Source: W425 sp964503235
Lineage (GTDB): Bacteria > Chloroflexota > Dehalococcoidia > Dehalococcoidales > RBG-16-60-22
Length of the DNA: 34,066 bases
Assembly (NCBI GenBank): GCA_964503235.1
Contig: CAZCZJ010000016.1
Span: 1 to 34,066, forward strand
Direction: 5' to 3'
Shown here: one piece after another, positions 13,859-21,280 of the stretch
Layout of the letters: each line of letters begins with the position of its first letter
Position numbering within the stretch: the first letter of the stretch is position 1
Made by a program: the position numbers and the translations under genes
The notes under the pieces: model-generated
Told to the model about the DNA's origin: nothing
The model's input: the letters and a program-made list of their open reading frames with translations, nothing else
Databases searched by the model: none

Positions 13859-14626
13859 ATGGACATTGACCAATCCATCGAACAACGACTCGGCCGGTTA
13901 CGAATTTGGAATATAGTTGTCGGTCTCATTCTGGCAGTACAAGCAGTTATGATCGCGGTACTCACTAACAATTTCTCTCTTCCAGTTACTTCTACCTTCA
14001 TGAACGGGCCTCCGGGCACCGCTCCGGAGCTGAATACTCTCTTTAACATCTCAACCGGATGGGGTGTTTTTGCATTCCTCGCAATTTCTGCCGGTGCTCT
14101 GTTGATAATAGCATCGCCACCGGTCTTTCCATGGTATAAGCGGAATTTACTGCAAGGCCGTAACTACGGACGCTGGATAGAGTACTTCTTCAGCGCTTCA
14201 ATTATGATTGTCTTGATTTCTCAGATTACAGGAATTAGTGACATAGCGGCTTTACTGGCTATCTTTGGCATTAATGCTTCTATGATATTGTTCGGTGCGC
14301 TGCAGGAGAAATATGAAAAACCGGGCAAGCCAAGCTGGCTGCCATTCTGGTTCGGTAGTTTCGCCGGTATTATCCCCTGGATAGCAATCGTGATTTACGT
14401 AGTAGCACCCGGGCTGACTGTTTCGCCACCCGGATTCGTCTATGGAATCATTGCCTCCCTGTTCGTTTTCTTTAACTGCTTTGCTATAAATATGGTATTG
14501 CAGTACAAGAAGGTGGGACCCTGGCGGGATTATTTATTTGGTGAAAAGGTGTATATCATTCTCAGTCTCACTGCAAAAGCCCTGCTCGCCTGGCAGGTGT
14601 TTTTCCCGGTGCTGCTTTCATCCTAA
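13859..14626 (+). CDS. Heliorhodopsin
   Basis: A 255-residue seven-helix retinal protein of the heliorhodopsin family, which binds retinal and has inverted topology (N terminus inside) compared with type 1 rhodopsins. Signature stretches: RWIEYFFSAS in helix 3 (Glu108, the expected counterion), LAIFGINASMILFG, PFWFGSFAGIIPWIAI, GFVYGIIASLFVFFNCFAIN and YKKVGPWRDYLFGEKVYIILSLTAKALLAWQVF, with the Schiff-base Lys240 in helix 7. The length is typical. By eye against the family consensus, the conserved His in helix 1 and helix 2 (His23 and His80 of HeR-48C12) are replaced by hydrophobic residues (near Leu25 and Leu81). No retinal or carotenoid gene is nearby, so retinal would have to come from elsewhere in the genome or outside. 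It is monocistronic, divergent from the desulforedoxin-ABC operon. Confidence 0.93.
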   Translation: MDIDQSIEQRLGRLRIWNIVVGLILAVQAVMIAVLTNNFSLPVTSTFMNGPPGTAPELNTLFNISTGWGVFAFLAISAGALLIIASPPVFPWYKRNLLQGRNYGRWIEYFFSASIMIVLISQITGISDIAALLAIFGINASMILFGALQEKYEKPGKPSWLPFWFGSFAGIIPWIAIVIYVVAPGLTVSPPGFVYGIIASLFVFFNCFAINMVLQYKKVGPWRDYLFGEKVYIILSLTAKALLAWQVFFPVLLSS

Positions 14627-14664
14627 TTACTGGGCGGATTTTTCAATTCGTCAACCATACGGAG

Positions 14665-14948
14665 ATGCGTAAAGAGTGGCTGGAACGCCAACTAAAGCGG
14701 ACCAAGGAACTTTATGAATGGGGAGACTACTCAAAGGCTGAGTATGAAACCCATCGTGACAAAATACTAGACCAATTCAGGATCATAACAATGCCGCAGC
14801 GACCGGCGGAACACTTGGAAAAGATGGCGCGATTCCTGGCAGATGTGACCGTATGGATAGTGGGATTACTGTGGCAAAATACCGTACAATGGTGGGCGCC
14901 TTACTTATTCGCAATGGCCAGAGTGTTATAAGAAGGCGATTACCCTGA
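14665..14948 (+). pseudogene. Serine recombinase C-terminal remnant, frameshifted
   Basis: The 88-residue open stretch (14665-14931) reads like the coiled-coil tail of large serine recombinases: WLERQLKRTKELYEWGDYSKAEYETHRDKI, then PAEHLEKMARFLADV. After ADV the homology seems to move to another frame, where TVAKYRTMVGALLIRNG continues to a TGA at 14946-14948. The catalytic N-terminal domain is missing entirely. This is most likely the tail of a decayed integrase or resolvase, 38 bases after the heliorhodopsin stop. Family membership is judged from pattern alone. Confidence 0.6.
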
Positions 14949-15098
14949 AAGTATTCATCATTATGTGATCTAACAAAACGTCGGATTGTGTAATAAGGTA
15001 ACAATGTACTTTCTTGTGACCTTGGTGAGCAATCTGCCCTATTTTACAGGTGTGATCTCTATGGTCTGGGAAGTATTAGGATAATTACGAAGGCTGAA

Positions 15099-15821
15099 CT
15101 AGGCATTGCTTCTTCGTGCGGTCCCGTGACCAAGTTCTTCTATCAGCTCCATTTGTATTTCCTGTAGCTCTAATAGCCTCTGCCACTGGGTAAAAAGGAG
15201 ATGATCTATTTTCTCATGCAATTGACGAATTTCCAATTCCGCCTTGAGATTTACTCGATAGTCGTGTTCGGACCTTAATCGATCTTTATCTTCCTGGCGA
15301 TTTTGGCTCATCATAATTATGGGAGCCTGAAGAGCAGCGATACATGATAAGATTAAATTCAAGAGAATGAACGGGTATGGGTCGAAAGGCCTATGAACTA
15401 ATACTACTGCGTTTATGCCAACCCATAAGAGTAGCATACCCATAAAGATGCTAATAAAACGCCAACTGCCGGCATGTTCAGCTACCCTGTCCGCCAAACG
15501 TTCGCCGTAGGTTAGCTTACGATCAAATTCGACGTTAATATTGCTAGATAAAAGCTCGTGCTCTTTCAGGCTTTTTATGACCTGCTCCTCTAGCACTGAG
15601 ACTTCACCCTTACCTTTGGTGAGAACATAGTTGACATACTCTTCCCTGAAGCGGTTTAGGTCAGAAATGCAAATGAACCCATCAGAAGACCAATCGGGAT
15701 GCGTTTTCCGAATTATCTCGACCACGGGTTCACAAACCAATGCCGCAGGTCTGACCTCGCTAAGTTTCTTTTGTTTACCGCAGATTTGGCACGGAACGGT
15801 CTTTTGTTGTTTTGTAACCAT
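15099..15821 (-). CDS. DUF1003 membrane protein with N-terminal zinc-binding segment
   Basis: About 240 residues. The N-terminal part has a CxxC knuckle (CQICGK). The DUF1003 core follows: LTYGERLADRVAEHAGSWRFI, a transmembrane helix (ISIFMGMLLLWVGINAVVLV), FDPYPFILLNLILSCIAALQAPIIMMSQNRQ (second helix) and the charged DRLRSEHDYRVNLKAELEI. The C-terminal tail is a probable coiled coil (LHEKIDHLLFTQWQRLLELQEIQMELIEEL). The function of DUF1003 is unknown. ATG 15821 is preferred over GTG 15833 because GGGGGGTG (15831-15838) is placed as its ribosome-binding site. Confidence 0.87.
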   Translation of the reverse strand: MVTKQQKTVPCQICGKQKKLSEVRPAALVCEPVVEIIRKTHPDWSSDGFICISDLNRFREEYVNYVLTKGKGEVSVLEEQVIKSLKEHELLSSNINVEFDRKLTYGERLADRVAEHAGSWRFISIFMGMLLLWVGINAVVLVHRPFDPYPFILLNLILSCIAALQAPIIMMSQNRQEDKDRLRSEHDYRVNLKAELEIRQLHEKIDHLLFTQWQRLLELQEIQMELIEELGHGTARRSNA

Positions 15822-15833
15822 AATTGCAATCAC

Positions 15834-16282
15834 CCCCCAAAGATTTTCATCTGGACATGGTTACCAGCAGCTACAAGCTTCAAGCATATCATAGCATACA
15901 AGTTTCGTCCCACGACATTACTGCACGCTAAGGACAATTATTGCCGAAGATGAATAATCCGCCCAATTGTGAAGTTTAAAGAGAGTTTGAAGCTGTATCA
16001 GGAGATTAAGGGCTGAACATTCCGCTATTTCGTGTAGTCTGGCTCAACAAAATGCAAGGTTGTGACTTAACTATATACTACTTTGTTACCAGTAACTTGC
16101 GAAGGGCATTTGAAATAACGAGATTTACCCAGGCTGATGGACGTCAGTGGTGTTCCGGGAATCCAGACGTAGTCAAATTCCGCCCCACACTCTCACATTT
16201 AAGATGGTAGAGTTGGACTACCGCCAACTGCTCACCTCTGATATAGACTCGTTATTATAATAATTTTGAGATCGCCTGAAGG
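15834..16282. other. Gene-poor stretch
   Basis: Apart from the zinc-ribbon remnant at 16067-16203, no coding frame, promoter of note or repeat was recognised between the DUF1003 start and the stop of the FAD disulfide reductase. Confidence 0.5.
16067..16203 (-). pseudogene. Degraded small zinc-ribbon gene remnant
   Basis: On the - strand the frame ECGAEFDYVWIPGTPLTSIS, then LGKSRYFKCPSQVTG, ends in TAA (16067-16069). It resembles small zinc-ribbon membrane proteins that begin KCPxCGxEFDY...PG..LTAIRLG..RY.KCPxCGK. The first CxxC is broken by a short indel near 16190-16199, where AAATGT is out of frame with GAGTGTGGG. The second CxxC has lost its second Cys (KCPSQ). The family match is from pattern memory only. 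Confidence 0.45.
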
Positions 16283-17629
16283 CTACTGAAGTTTCATAAC
16301 CGCCTCTTCGGCTGCATTTACCACTTGGTAGGCTATTGGTGAAGCACAAAGAGCCGGATGTGTTCCCATTTGGAATAGTGATACTTCGTAAGCAGTCATT
16401 CCGTGTTGAATGCATGCACTGATAACGTTCACTAATTCTCCAACACCTGTGCCTCCAGAGACTTCTCCTCCAAGGAGGAGGCCATCATCTTTAGAAAATA
16501 TCAATTTGACTGTAGTTGGCGCTGCCCCTGGCATACCGCCTGGGTGCCGGCTAGGTGCTTTGGCCGTTCCAACTACTATACGATAACCATCCTGTGAAGC
16601 CTGCCTCTCAATAAGGCCAGCTGCTCCAATGGCTAAGTCGCCAAATTCGGTAGAGAATACCCCCATAGTCCCTAAACCCGGATAGCGTGTCTCGAATAAA
16701 TTTGCGGCGGCAAGCCGCGCTTCGTGAGTAGCGACCGAAGCCAGCCAGGTCTTTACCGGCATTCCGCTAAAATACGAGACCTTCATGGCACAATCACCGC
16801 AAGCCAGAATGTCGCTATCATTTCTAACTCGCATATGGCGATCTACCACAATTCCACCAGAAGATGTGCTTATTTGCAGGCCGGCTTCTTTCGCCAAATC
16901 CACATTTGGCTGTACTCCAATACTTATTATGACCACGTCGGCTTTGAGAGTTTCGCCATTTGACAGTTGAACCGCGGAAACCTTTCCATTTCCAACTATG
17001 TTGGCTACGCTTTGATTGGGAATAATTTTCACGCCTCGGTTAGCAAGCGTTGATTCGGCTTCGATACAAAATTCATCATCAAAGGCCAATTGAAGACAAT
17101 GAGGTAGCTTCTCAATAATGGTTACTCTGTTGTCCCGATTTTTCTTGCATTCATCAGCAAACTCAGCTCCGATAAAGCCCCCTCCGATTATTATGATATC
17201 TTTAGCCTGATTTACTGTTGCTAGCATATCTTGCAGGTATTTGACATCTTTTCTAATGACAAACACATTTTCTTTATCAAAACCGGGAATAGGTAAGGTA
17301 GCTGGCAGAGAACCTGTAGCGATGATCAATTTTTCGTAGTTTATATCATTTCCGCTTTCCAGGCGTACGATTTTTCTTTCTCTTTCGATCTTTATGGCTC
17401 TATCGATAACCAGATTCACATCATTATCAGTTAACAAATTATCAGGAATTAAATTTTTTTGGGGGTTACCTAGAGTCCCAAAGATATAGGGTATGCCGCA
17501 GGGAATTAATACCTGCTGTTCCTGGCGAACAATGGTTACTGTCTTACCCGAGTTACGACGCTTGCAGCTAATCGCCGCGGTTGCCCCAGCAGCGCTCCCA
17601 CCAATAATAACTACGTCGGATTTTTTCAT
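16283..17629 (-). CDS. FAD/NAD-dependent disulfide reductase (CoA-disulfide reductase or NADH oxidase type)
   Basis: A 448-residue member of the pyridine nucleotide-disulfide oxidoreductase superfamily. FAD-binding GGSAAG (residues 10-15), a single active-site Cys44 in LIPCGIPY (as in CoA-disulfide reductase, NADH oxidase and NADH peroxidase), the NAD-binding IIIIGGGFIGAEFA, and FAD motif ILACGDCA. The C-terminal dimerisation domain follows. It could reduce CoA disulfide, polysulfide/persulfide or oxygen; the sequence alone does not choose. The insertion around SRHPGGMPGAAPTTVKLIFS is characteristic of a subgroup common in anaerobes. GAGGAAA precedes the ATG. The preceding gene on this strand encodes a flavodoxin-ferredoxin but is 350 bases away, behind a terminator. 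Confidence 0.88.
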   Translation of the reverse strand: MKKSDVVIIGGSAAGATAAISCKRRNSGKTVTIVRQEQQVLIPCGIPYIFGTLGNPQKNLIPDNLLTDNDVNLVIDRAIKIERERKIVRLESGNDINYEKLIIATGSLPATLPIPGFDKENVFVIRKDVKYLQDMLATVNQAKDIIIIGGGFIGAEFADECKKNRDNRVTIIEKLPHCLQLAFDDEFCIEAESTLANRGVKIIPNQSVANIVGNGKVSAVQLSNGETLKADVVIISIGVQPNVDLAKEAGLQISTSSGGIVVDRHMRVRNDSDILACGDCAMKVSYFSGMPVKTWLASVATHEARLAAANLFETRYPGLGTMGVFSTEFGDLAIGAAGLIERQASQDGYRIVVGTAKAPSRHPGGMPGAAPTTVKLIFSKDDGLLLGGEVSGGTGVGELVNVISACIQHGMTAYEVSLFQMGTHPALCASPIAYQVVNAAEEAVMKLQ

Positions 17630-17980
17630 CGCATTTCCTCACTTTGTTTAGGTTTCAATATTGATATTATTCTTGCTTGATAAGAATTCGCAGGAAAAGA
17701 AGGTGACTTCCTTTTCATAAATCTGAATAGTTGGGTTTGGCCTTGCCTCTTGAAGCTCGATAATATTCTTGCATCGCGGTCGTTCTCGATTTTGATTTTA
17801 CTCTTAAGAAAATATAATAGTCATAAAACCCGAGCGAAATATGTAACAAATTTATGACATTTTGAAGGAAATTGGACTTTTTCCCTAAATCTTATGGCGG
17901 AATGAATTGAAGGCTCAAGCATTGCTCTTCAAAAGTCACATTCTGAGTAAATGTGACATTATGAAGAATTGGTATCTTTT
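17630..17980. other. Intergenic stretch with a hairpin, otherwise empty
   Basis: A 351-base gap, AT-rich near 17800-17880. The only structure found is the terminator-like hairpin at 17931-17957. No small gene was recognised. Confidence 0.5.
17931..17957 (-). terminator. Terminator after the flavodoxin-ferredoxin gene
   Basis: On the - strand GTCACATT (17950-17957) pairs with AATGTGAC (17935-17942), 7-base loop, followed by TTTT (17931-17934). It starts about 24 bases past the stop of the upstream gene. Confidence 0.6.
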
Positions 17981-18889
17981 TTATTTATGGCCATCTTGTA
18001 CGCCTCCAGGAAGCGTTGACGGCTCTCGTAAGATCCGCTGAGTGCGACCCTTGCTATGAGTCACGCGCACATGATCCAGCGAGGGATCTCGAGAGGCATG
18101 GCGTACATTGTATTTCATTAAAGGACGGATAAGCGACCAATTAATGGGTGTGGTTATGGCATCTTTGGGGCATTTCATTTCACAGGTTAGACATAGCAGG
18201 CAATTGCGTCCCCAAACCGGGTATCCATCCTTGTCCTCGTGAATATTGGAACGAGGACACATTTTCATGCAAAGACCGCACGCGTCGCACTTTTCTTTAT
18301 CTAACTTGACCATGCGGCTATATACCTGCTCTGCACACCACTGATTTAAAAAAAGGCGCTGCAGGCGATAGACGAACGTTGGTGGCCGGTCCTCTTCAGC
18401 CAAAGAATAGGGTTTGCCGGCAACACTTCCAGCGACCTGACTACCAAAATCTTCAGCCAGAGACAGTTCTGCCGGCGTGGGATGGTCTGGCGAGAAAAGA
18501 TATCCTTCCTTAAGATAGCCAAGCCAGAAGTCAGCTCCATGGCAGTGAAAGTAGCCTGCCTCTCGTGCCCCCTTGCGGGCTAAAACTCGCCGTATGGACT
18601 TGATGGTATCGAATCGGTAGGTACCATGCAAGACAAAGGTGAAAGTTGGCAGGCTTCCAAGGTCCGGCAGACTTTTTAAGTAGTCTGTGACGATGAATGG
18701 CGGACGGAAAAAGTATACCGGGGATCCGATACCGAGCAAATCATATCCGCTGAGGTCTGGCGGCTGCTTTTCTTTGAGGCTGTACAGATCAACTTCGTAT
18801 CCTTTCCTGCGGAGCCCGATAGCAATGGACTCGGCTACTTTTGCCGTGGTTCCTCCCTGGGAGAAGTAGCTTATCAGACTCTTGGCCAT
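17981..18889 (-). CDS. EFR1-type flavodoxin plus 2[4Fe-4S] ferredoxin fusion
   Basis: A 302-residue fusion. Residues 1-160 are a flavodoxin-like FMN domain (LISYFSQGGTTAKVAESIA, with the phosphate-binding loop; GIGSPVYFFRPP). Residues 195-245 are a bacterial-type ferredoxin with eight Cys in two clusters: Cys201, 204, 207, 211 and Cys230, 233, 236, 240, each followed by Pro. It would pass single electrons between a flavin and iron-sulfur carriers; the partner is unknown. GGGAGGTT sits before the ATG. It is monocistronic with its own terminator. Confidence 0.88.
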   Translation of the reverse strand: MAKSLISYFSQGGTTAKVAESIAIGLRRKGYEVDLYSLKEKQPPDLSGYDLLGIGSPVYFFRPPFIVTDYLKSLPDLGSLPTFTFVLHGTYRFDTIKSIRRVLARKGAREAGYFHCHGADFWLGYLKEGYLFSPDHPTPAELSLAEDFGSQVAGSVAGKPYSLAEEDRPPTFVYRLQRLFLNQWCAEQVYSRMVKLDKEKCDACGLCMKMCPRSNIHEDKDGYPVWGRNCLLCLTCEMKCPKDAITTPINWSLIRPLMKYNVRHASRDPSLDHVRVTHSKGRTQRILREPSTLPGGVQDGHK

Positions 18890-18926
18890 TTATAAACCTC
18901 CCGTTGGATAGACTTCTACCAGTCAT

Positions 18927-19047
18927 GTTCTACACAAACTAATAAGGCACTAAATATCGCTCTGGTAAAATCCTTACCTTGTGCAATTTTAGTGCCTTTG
19001 TTTCATTTCCTTACCCACTTTATAGAGGATAGGTAAATGTGTAGAAC
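18927..19047. repeat. 121-bp nested palindromic element, possible MITE
   Basis: Perfect 10-bp terminal arms GTTCTACACA (18927-18936) and TGTGTAGAAC (19038-19047). Inside, perfect 11-bp arms AAGGCACTAAA (18944-18954) and TTTAGTGCCTT (18988-18998) enclose a third stem, GGTAA (18964-18968) with TTACC (18974-18978). There is no coding content. No clear target-site duplication was seen, so a miniature transposable element is only one reading. Confidence 0.55.
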
Positions 19048-19130
19048 GGAGTTATTTCATATTCTCATGTTATGCTCAGTGTATCCCTACACAATAACGC
19101 TGTCAAGCAAAACCGGAGGTTTTGGCTTAT

Positions 19131-19158
19131 TTAACATCTCCCTGGGAGGAGATGTTAA
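19131..19158. repeat. Hairpin
   Basis: Perfect 11-bp stem TTAACATCTCC (19131-19141) with GGAGATGTTAA (19148-19158), 6-base loop. No T run follows on either strand. It lies beyond the ssrA terminator. Confidence 0.5.
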
Positions 19159-19213
19159 ACCTGCTAGTTCTTGAAATACAACTTTCTGACTTTTTACTAG
19201 ACATTACTAAATG

Positions 19214-19244
19214 AAAAAACGCCAGCAATCCAGATGCTAGCGTT
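19214..19244 (-). terminator. Rho-independent terminator of ssrA
   Basis: On the - strand AACGCTAGCA (19235-19244) pairs with TGCTGGCGTT (19218-19227; one G-T pair), followed by a run of six T (19214-19219). It starts 13 bases after the end of the tmRNA. Confidence 0.85.
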
Positions 19245-19256
19245 TAAATTGTAGAC

Positions 19257-19603
19257 TGGAGACGGGGGAGAGTCGAACTCCCCGTCCAAAAGAAGCTGCC
19301 CAGGATATCCTACAAGCTTAGCCAGCTCTTTAATCTTGTCCGGCTCACCTCAACTGACCGAGTTAAGCCAGACCAGCCGATTTATCTTTCACCTCCCTCA
19401 TCGGCATCGGGGAGATGGCACCCCGACTTTTCGGCACCCAATCCCAACCCGTCAGGGTGGGGTCAGGTTGGATGGCAACCTAGTTTTTAGGCTGCAACCA
19501 TTTCTGGTTCGGCATTTGTTTTTTGCCACCGGTTTTGTGAGGTTAGTGGCACCTCAGCCTGCAATCCTGTAACCTACTTCCCCTGTCGAACCCGCGCGTC
19601 CCC
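19257..19603 (-). ncRNA. ssrA: Transfer-messenger RNA (tmRNA)
   Basis: A 347-base tmRNA. The 5' end GGGGACGCGCGGGTTCGACAG and the 3' end with TTCGA in GGGGAGTTCGACTCTCCCC and acceptor strand GTCTCC plus discriminator A are diagnostic; GGGGAC pairs with GTCTCC. CCA is not encoded. Pseudoknot 1 is visible (GAGGT with ACCTC, and GCCAC with GTGGC). Eleven bases after it comes a likely resume codon GCC (19511-19513), giving the tag AEPEMVAA and stop TAA (19487-19489), with Ala supplied by the tRNA domain. The tag is short but ends in the expected VAA degron. smpB lies 29 bases upstream on the same strand and a terminator follows. Confidence 0.95.
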
Positions 19604-19632
19604 ATATTGTAAATGTACTGTCTATCTTAATA

Positions 19633-20082
19633 TTATCGGCTTTTAGTGGCTCTGGCAAGCTCTCTATCAATCTCACGACGGGCAATGGCCTCACGCTTGT
19701 CGTATTGTCTTTTGCCTCTTGCTAACGCTATTTCCACCTTAGCGACATGACCTTTGATATAAAATTTAGTAGGCACTATTGTCAGTCCTTTTTCGGCAAT
19801 TTGTCCTGTCAGGTTTCTTATTTCTCTCTTATGCAATAACAGTTTGCGTTTTCGTGTGGGCTCGTGCCCCATGTAGCTTGAGGCTTCGTATCTGGCGATG
19901 TGCATATTATGAAGCCATAATTCGCCCTTCTCATGCTTGACATAGGCATCACCCAGGCTTATCCTCCCCATCCGTACCGATTTTATCTCTGAGCCGGTGA
20001 GAACGATTCCCGCCTCATAACTATCGCCGATGTTATAGTTATGAAAAGCCTTTCTATTAGTAGCTACAGTCTTAACCGTCAT
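19633..20082 (-). CDS. smpB: SsrA-binding protein SmpB
   Basis: A 149-residue SmpB, the partner that carries tmRNA to stalled ribosomes. The oligonucleotide-binding core is clear: YEAGIVLTGSEIKSVR, GDAYVKHEKGELWLHNMHIA, RKRKLLLHKREI, and the basic tail (GKRQYDKREAIARREIDREL) that enters the mRNA channel. ATG 20082 is chosen; the GTG at 20085 is directly before it. No ribosome-binding site is present and a -10-like TACAAT (20092-20097) lies 9 bases upstream, suggesting a leaderless message. It is immediately upstream of ssrA, probably in one transcription unit. Confidence 0.95.
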   Translation of the reverse strand: MTVKTVATNRKAFHNYNIGDSYEAGIVLTGSEIKSVRMGRISLGDAYVKHEKGELWLHNMHIARYEASSYMGHEPTRKRKLLLHKREIRNLTGQIAEKGLTIVPTKFYIKGHVAKVEIALARGKRQYDKREAIARREIDRELARATKSR

Positions 20083-20091
20083 CACTATTAA

Positions 20092-20097
20092 ATTGTA
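20092..20097 (-). promoter_or_regulatory. -10 element of smpB
   Basis: TACAAT on the - strand, 9 bases before ATG 20082. The -35 candidate 17 bases upstream (TTGGGT, 20115-20120) is partial. The spacing puts the transcription start within about 3 bases of the start codon. Confidence 0.5.
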
Positions 20098-20169
20098 CCA
20101 TACGTTGAGTTTACACCCAAGTAACTTTATACATAGTTCTGTTTGGTTTTAGTTGATTTCAGATGCTCT

Positions 20170-20250
20170 CCCTCTAACCCCCTCTCAAACAGATTATTAC
20201 TCGGTGAGTGTTTTCCCGTTTGTTTGAGAGGGGGAAAGAATTAGAGAGGG
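20170..20250. repeat. Palindromic repeat
   Basis: Perfect 13-bp arms CCCCCTCTCAAAC (20178-20190) and GTTTGAGAGGGGG (20222-20234), with outer arms CCCTCTAA and TTAGAGAGGG. Related in design to the CCCCTCTCCAG family. Confidence 0.75.
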
Positions 20251-20275
20251 GGCGAAGCCCTCTCTCTCCTCAACT

Positions 20276-20333
20276 CCCCTCTCCAGTCATCAATATCTGT
20301 GGTTTCTTATAAATGATTACGACTGGAGAGGGG
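20276..20333. repeat. Palindromic repeat, CCCCTCTCCAGTC family
   Basis: Perfect 13-bp arms CCCCTCTCCAGTC (20276-20288) and GACTGGAGAGGGG (20321-20333) with a 32-base spacer. Same family as 3648-3699 and the fourth palindrome in dnaE2. Confidence 0.8.
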
Positions 20334-20464
20334 TTAGTGGTGAGGTAAGAACCTATCAACCAAATGCAAATAAAACTTTATATACTCCCTTTTCTGATGT
20401 ATATCCTACAGTGCGTGTTATAGATAAGTAATACAATTAGCCTCATATGTAAAAGGAACTCTTC

Positions 20465-20493
20465 TTGACAATTGTCACATATAATGTTAAAAT
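20465..20493 (+). promoter_or_regulatory. Promoter of the MoxR operon with palindrome over the -35
   Basis: TTGACA (20465-20470), 17 bases, TAAAAT (20488-20493). The -35 is embedded in the perfect palindrome TGACAATTGTCA (20466-20477). The 14-base string TTGACAATTGTCAC differs by one base from the -35 region of glmM. Confidence 0.75.
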
Positions 20494-20539
20494 TGTGCCA
20501 AGTGGCTATATTGAACTGCCATAATCCAAGGAGACTACT

Positions 20540-21280
20540 TTGCTGAGGAGAAATTCTTATTCATGGACAGGACTCGGTTTGCTGGTAGCTGGTATCGTCT
20601 TCTTAAGTGCGTCTTTCTTCATTTTTCATGCGTCATGGCTGGCAGCGCTGGGTATCTGTTTGATTATCATGTCATTTATACTTCTGGCACTGAGAAAGGC
20701 TATTCCCAACATACCGCCCGAAGTCTGCAGCCTTCTGCTGGAAACCGGCGTCGACAATATGGCCGCCCTGATAGAAGAACTGGGTATCAGAACCAAGGCT
20801 ATCTATATCCCTTCTTCTCTTTCGAATAAATACCCCCGTGCCTTCATTCCTTTGCATTCCAACGGCTCAACCCCCCAGATAACCAGAGCCCTGCCACAGC
20901 GACTTATCGCCAGGTACGGCAGTGATCCCGAAGACATAGGTCTGCTGATTTCCACCATCGGTAGTGCCGCGACCGGTATGCTCGAAACAAAACCAGGGGC
21001 CACATCAAATGAGCTTGAATCAGCCCTGACATCATTATTCACCGGAAGACTGGGGATCGCCGATGGGACGAGAGTCACCTATCAGAATAACCATATAGAA
21101 ATAGAAATAAACAAACCGCGTTTAGAAACCGACACCGATTTATCTCATCAGTGTCTGGGAGGACCGCTGGCCACGATTGCCGCTTCTGTAGCCGCCGAGT
21201 CATGGGACAAACCAATGCAAATCGCCCAGGAAGAGCAGCGTAAAGGCAAGTACTATATCGAACTAGAGGTATTAGGTTGA
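20540..21280 (+). CDS. Membrane-anchored protein of the MoxR operon, family not recognised
   Basis: 246 residues from a TTG start; AAGGAG (20528-20533) is well placed and no ATG fits. Two transmembrane helices at about residues 8-28 and 32-50 are followed by a soluble part of about 195 residues. That part has an alpha/beta look and the phrases VDNMAALIEELGIRTKAIYIP and GGPLATIAASVAAESWDKP, near the end of which conserved-looking Gly residues lie. No known family was recalled. It is first in a six-gene operon with small overlaps, so it probably belongs to the same membrane complex or pathway as the MoxR ATPase. Confidence 0.75.
   Translation: MLRRNSYSWTGLGLLVAGIVFLSASFFIFHASWLAALGICLIIMSFILLALRKAIPNIPPEVCSLLLETGVDNMAALIEELGIRTKAIYIPSSLSNKYPRAFIPLHSNGSTPQITRALPQRLIARYGSDPEDIGLLISTIGSAATGMLETKPGATSNELESALTSLFTGRLGIADGTRVTYQNNHIEIEINKPRLETDTDLSHQCLGGPLATIAASVAAESWDKPMQIAQEEQRKGKYYIELEVLG

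Larger units (their letters stand above)
20102..20464. other. Intergenic region made largely of palindromic repeats
   Basis: This stretch upstream of both smpB and the MoxR operon holds two repeat elements (20170-20250 and 20276-20333) and a third short stem, GAGAGGG with CCCTCTC, between them. No coding frame is credible. Confidence 0.65.

Noticed and set aside
19336..19572. Protein-coding frame across 19336-19572
   Set aside because: It runs antisense through the tmRNA gene.
20170..20333. CRISPR array
   Set aside because: The repeats are inverted, of different lengths and not regularly spaced, with no cas gene in the window.
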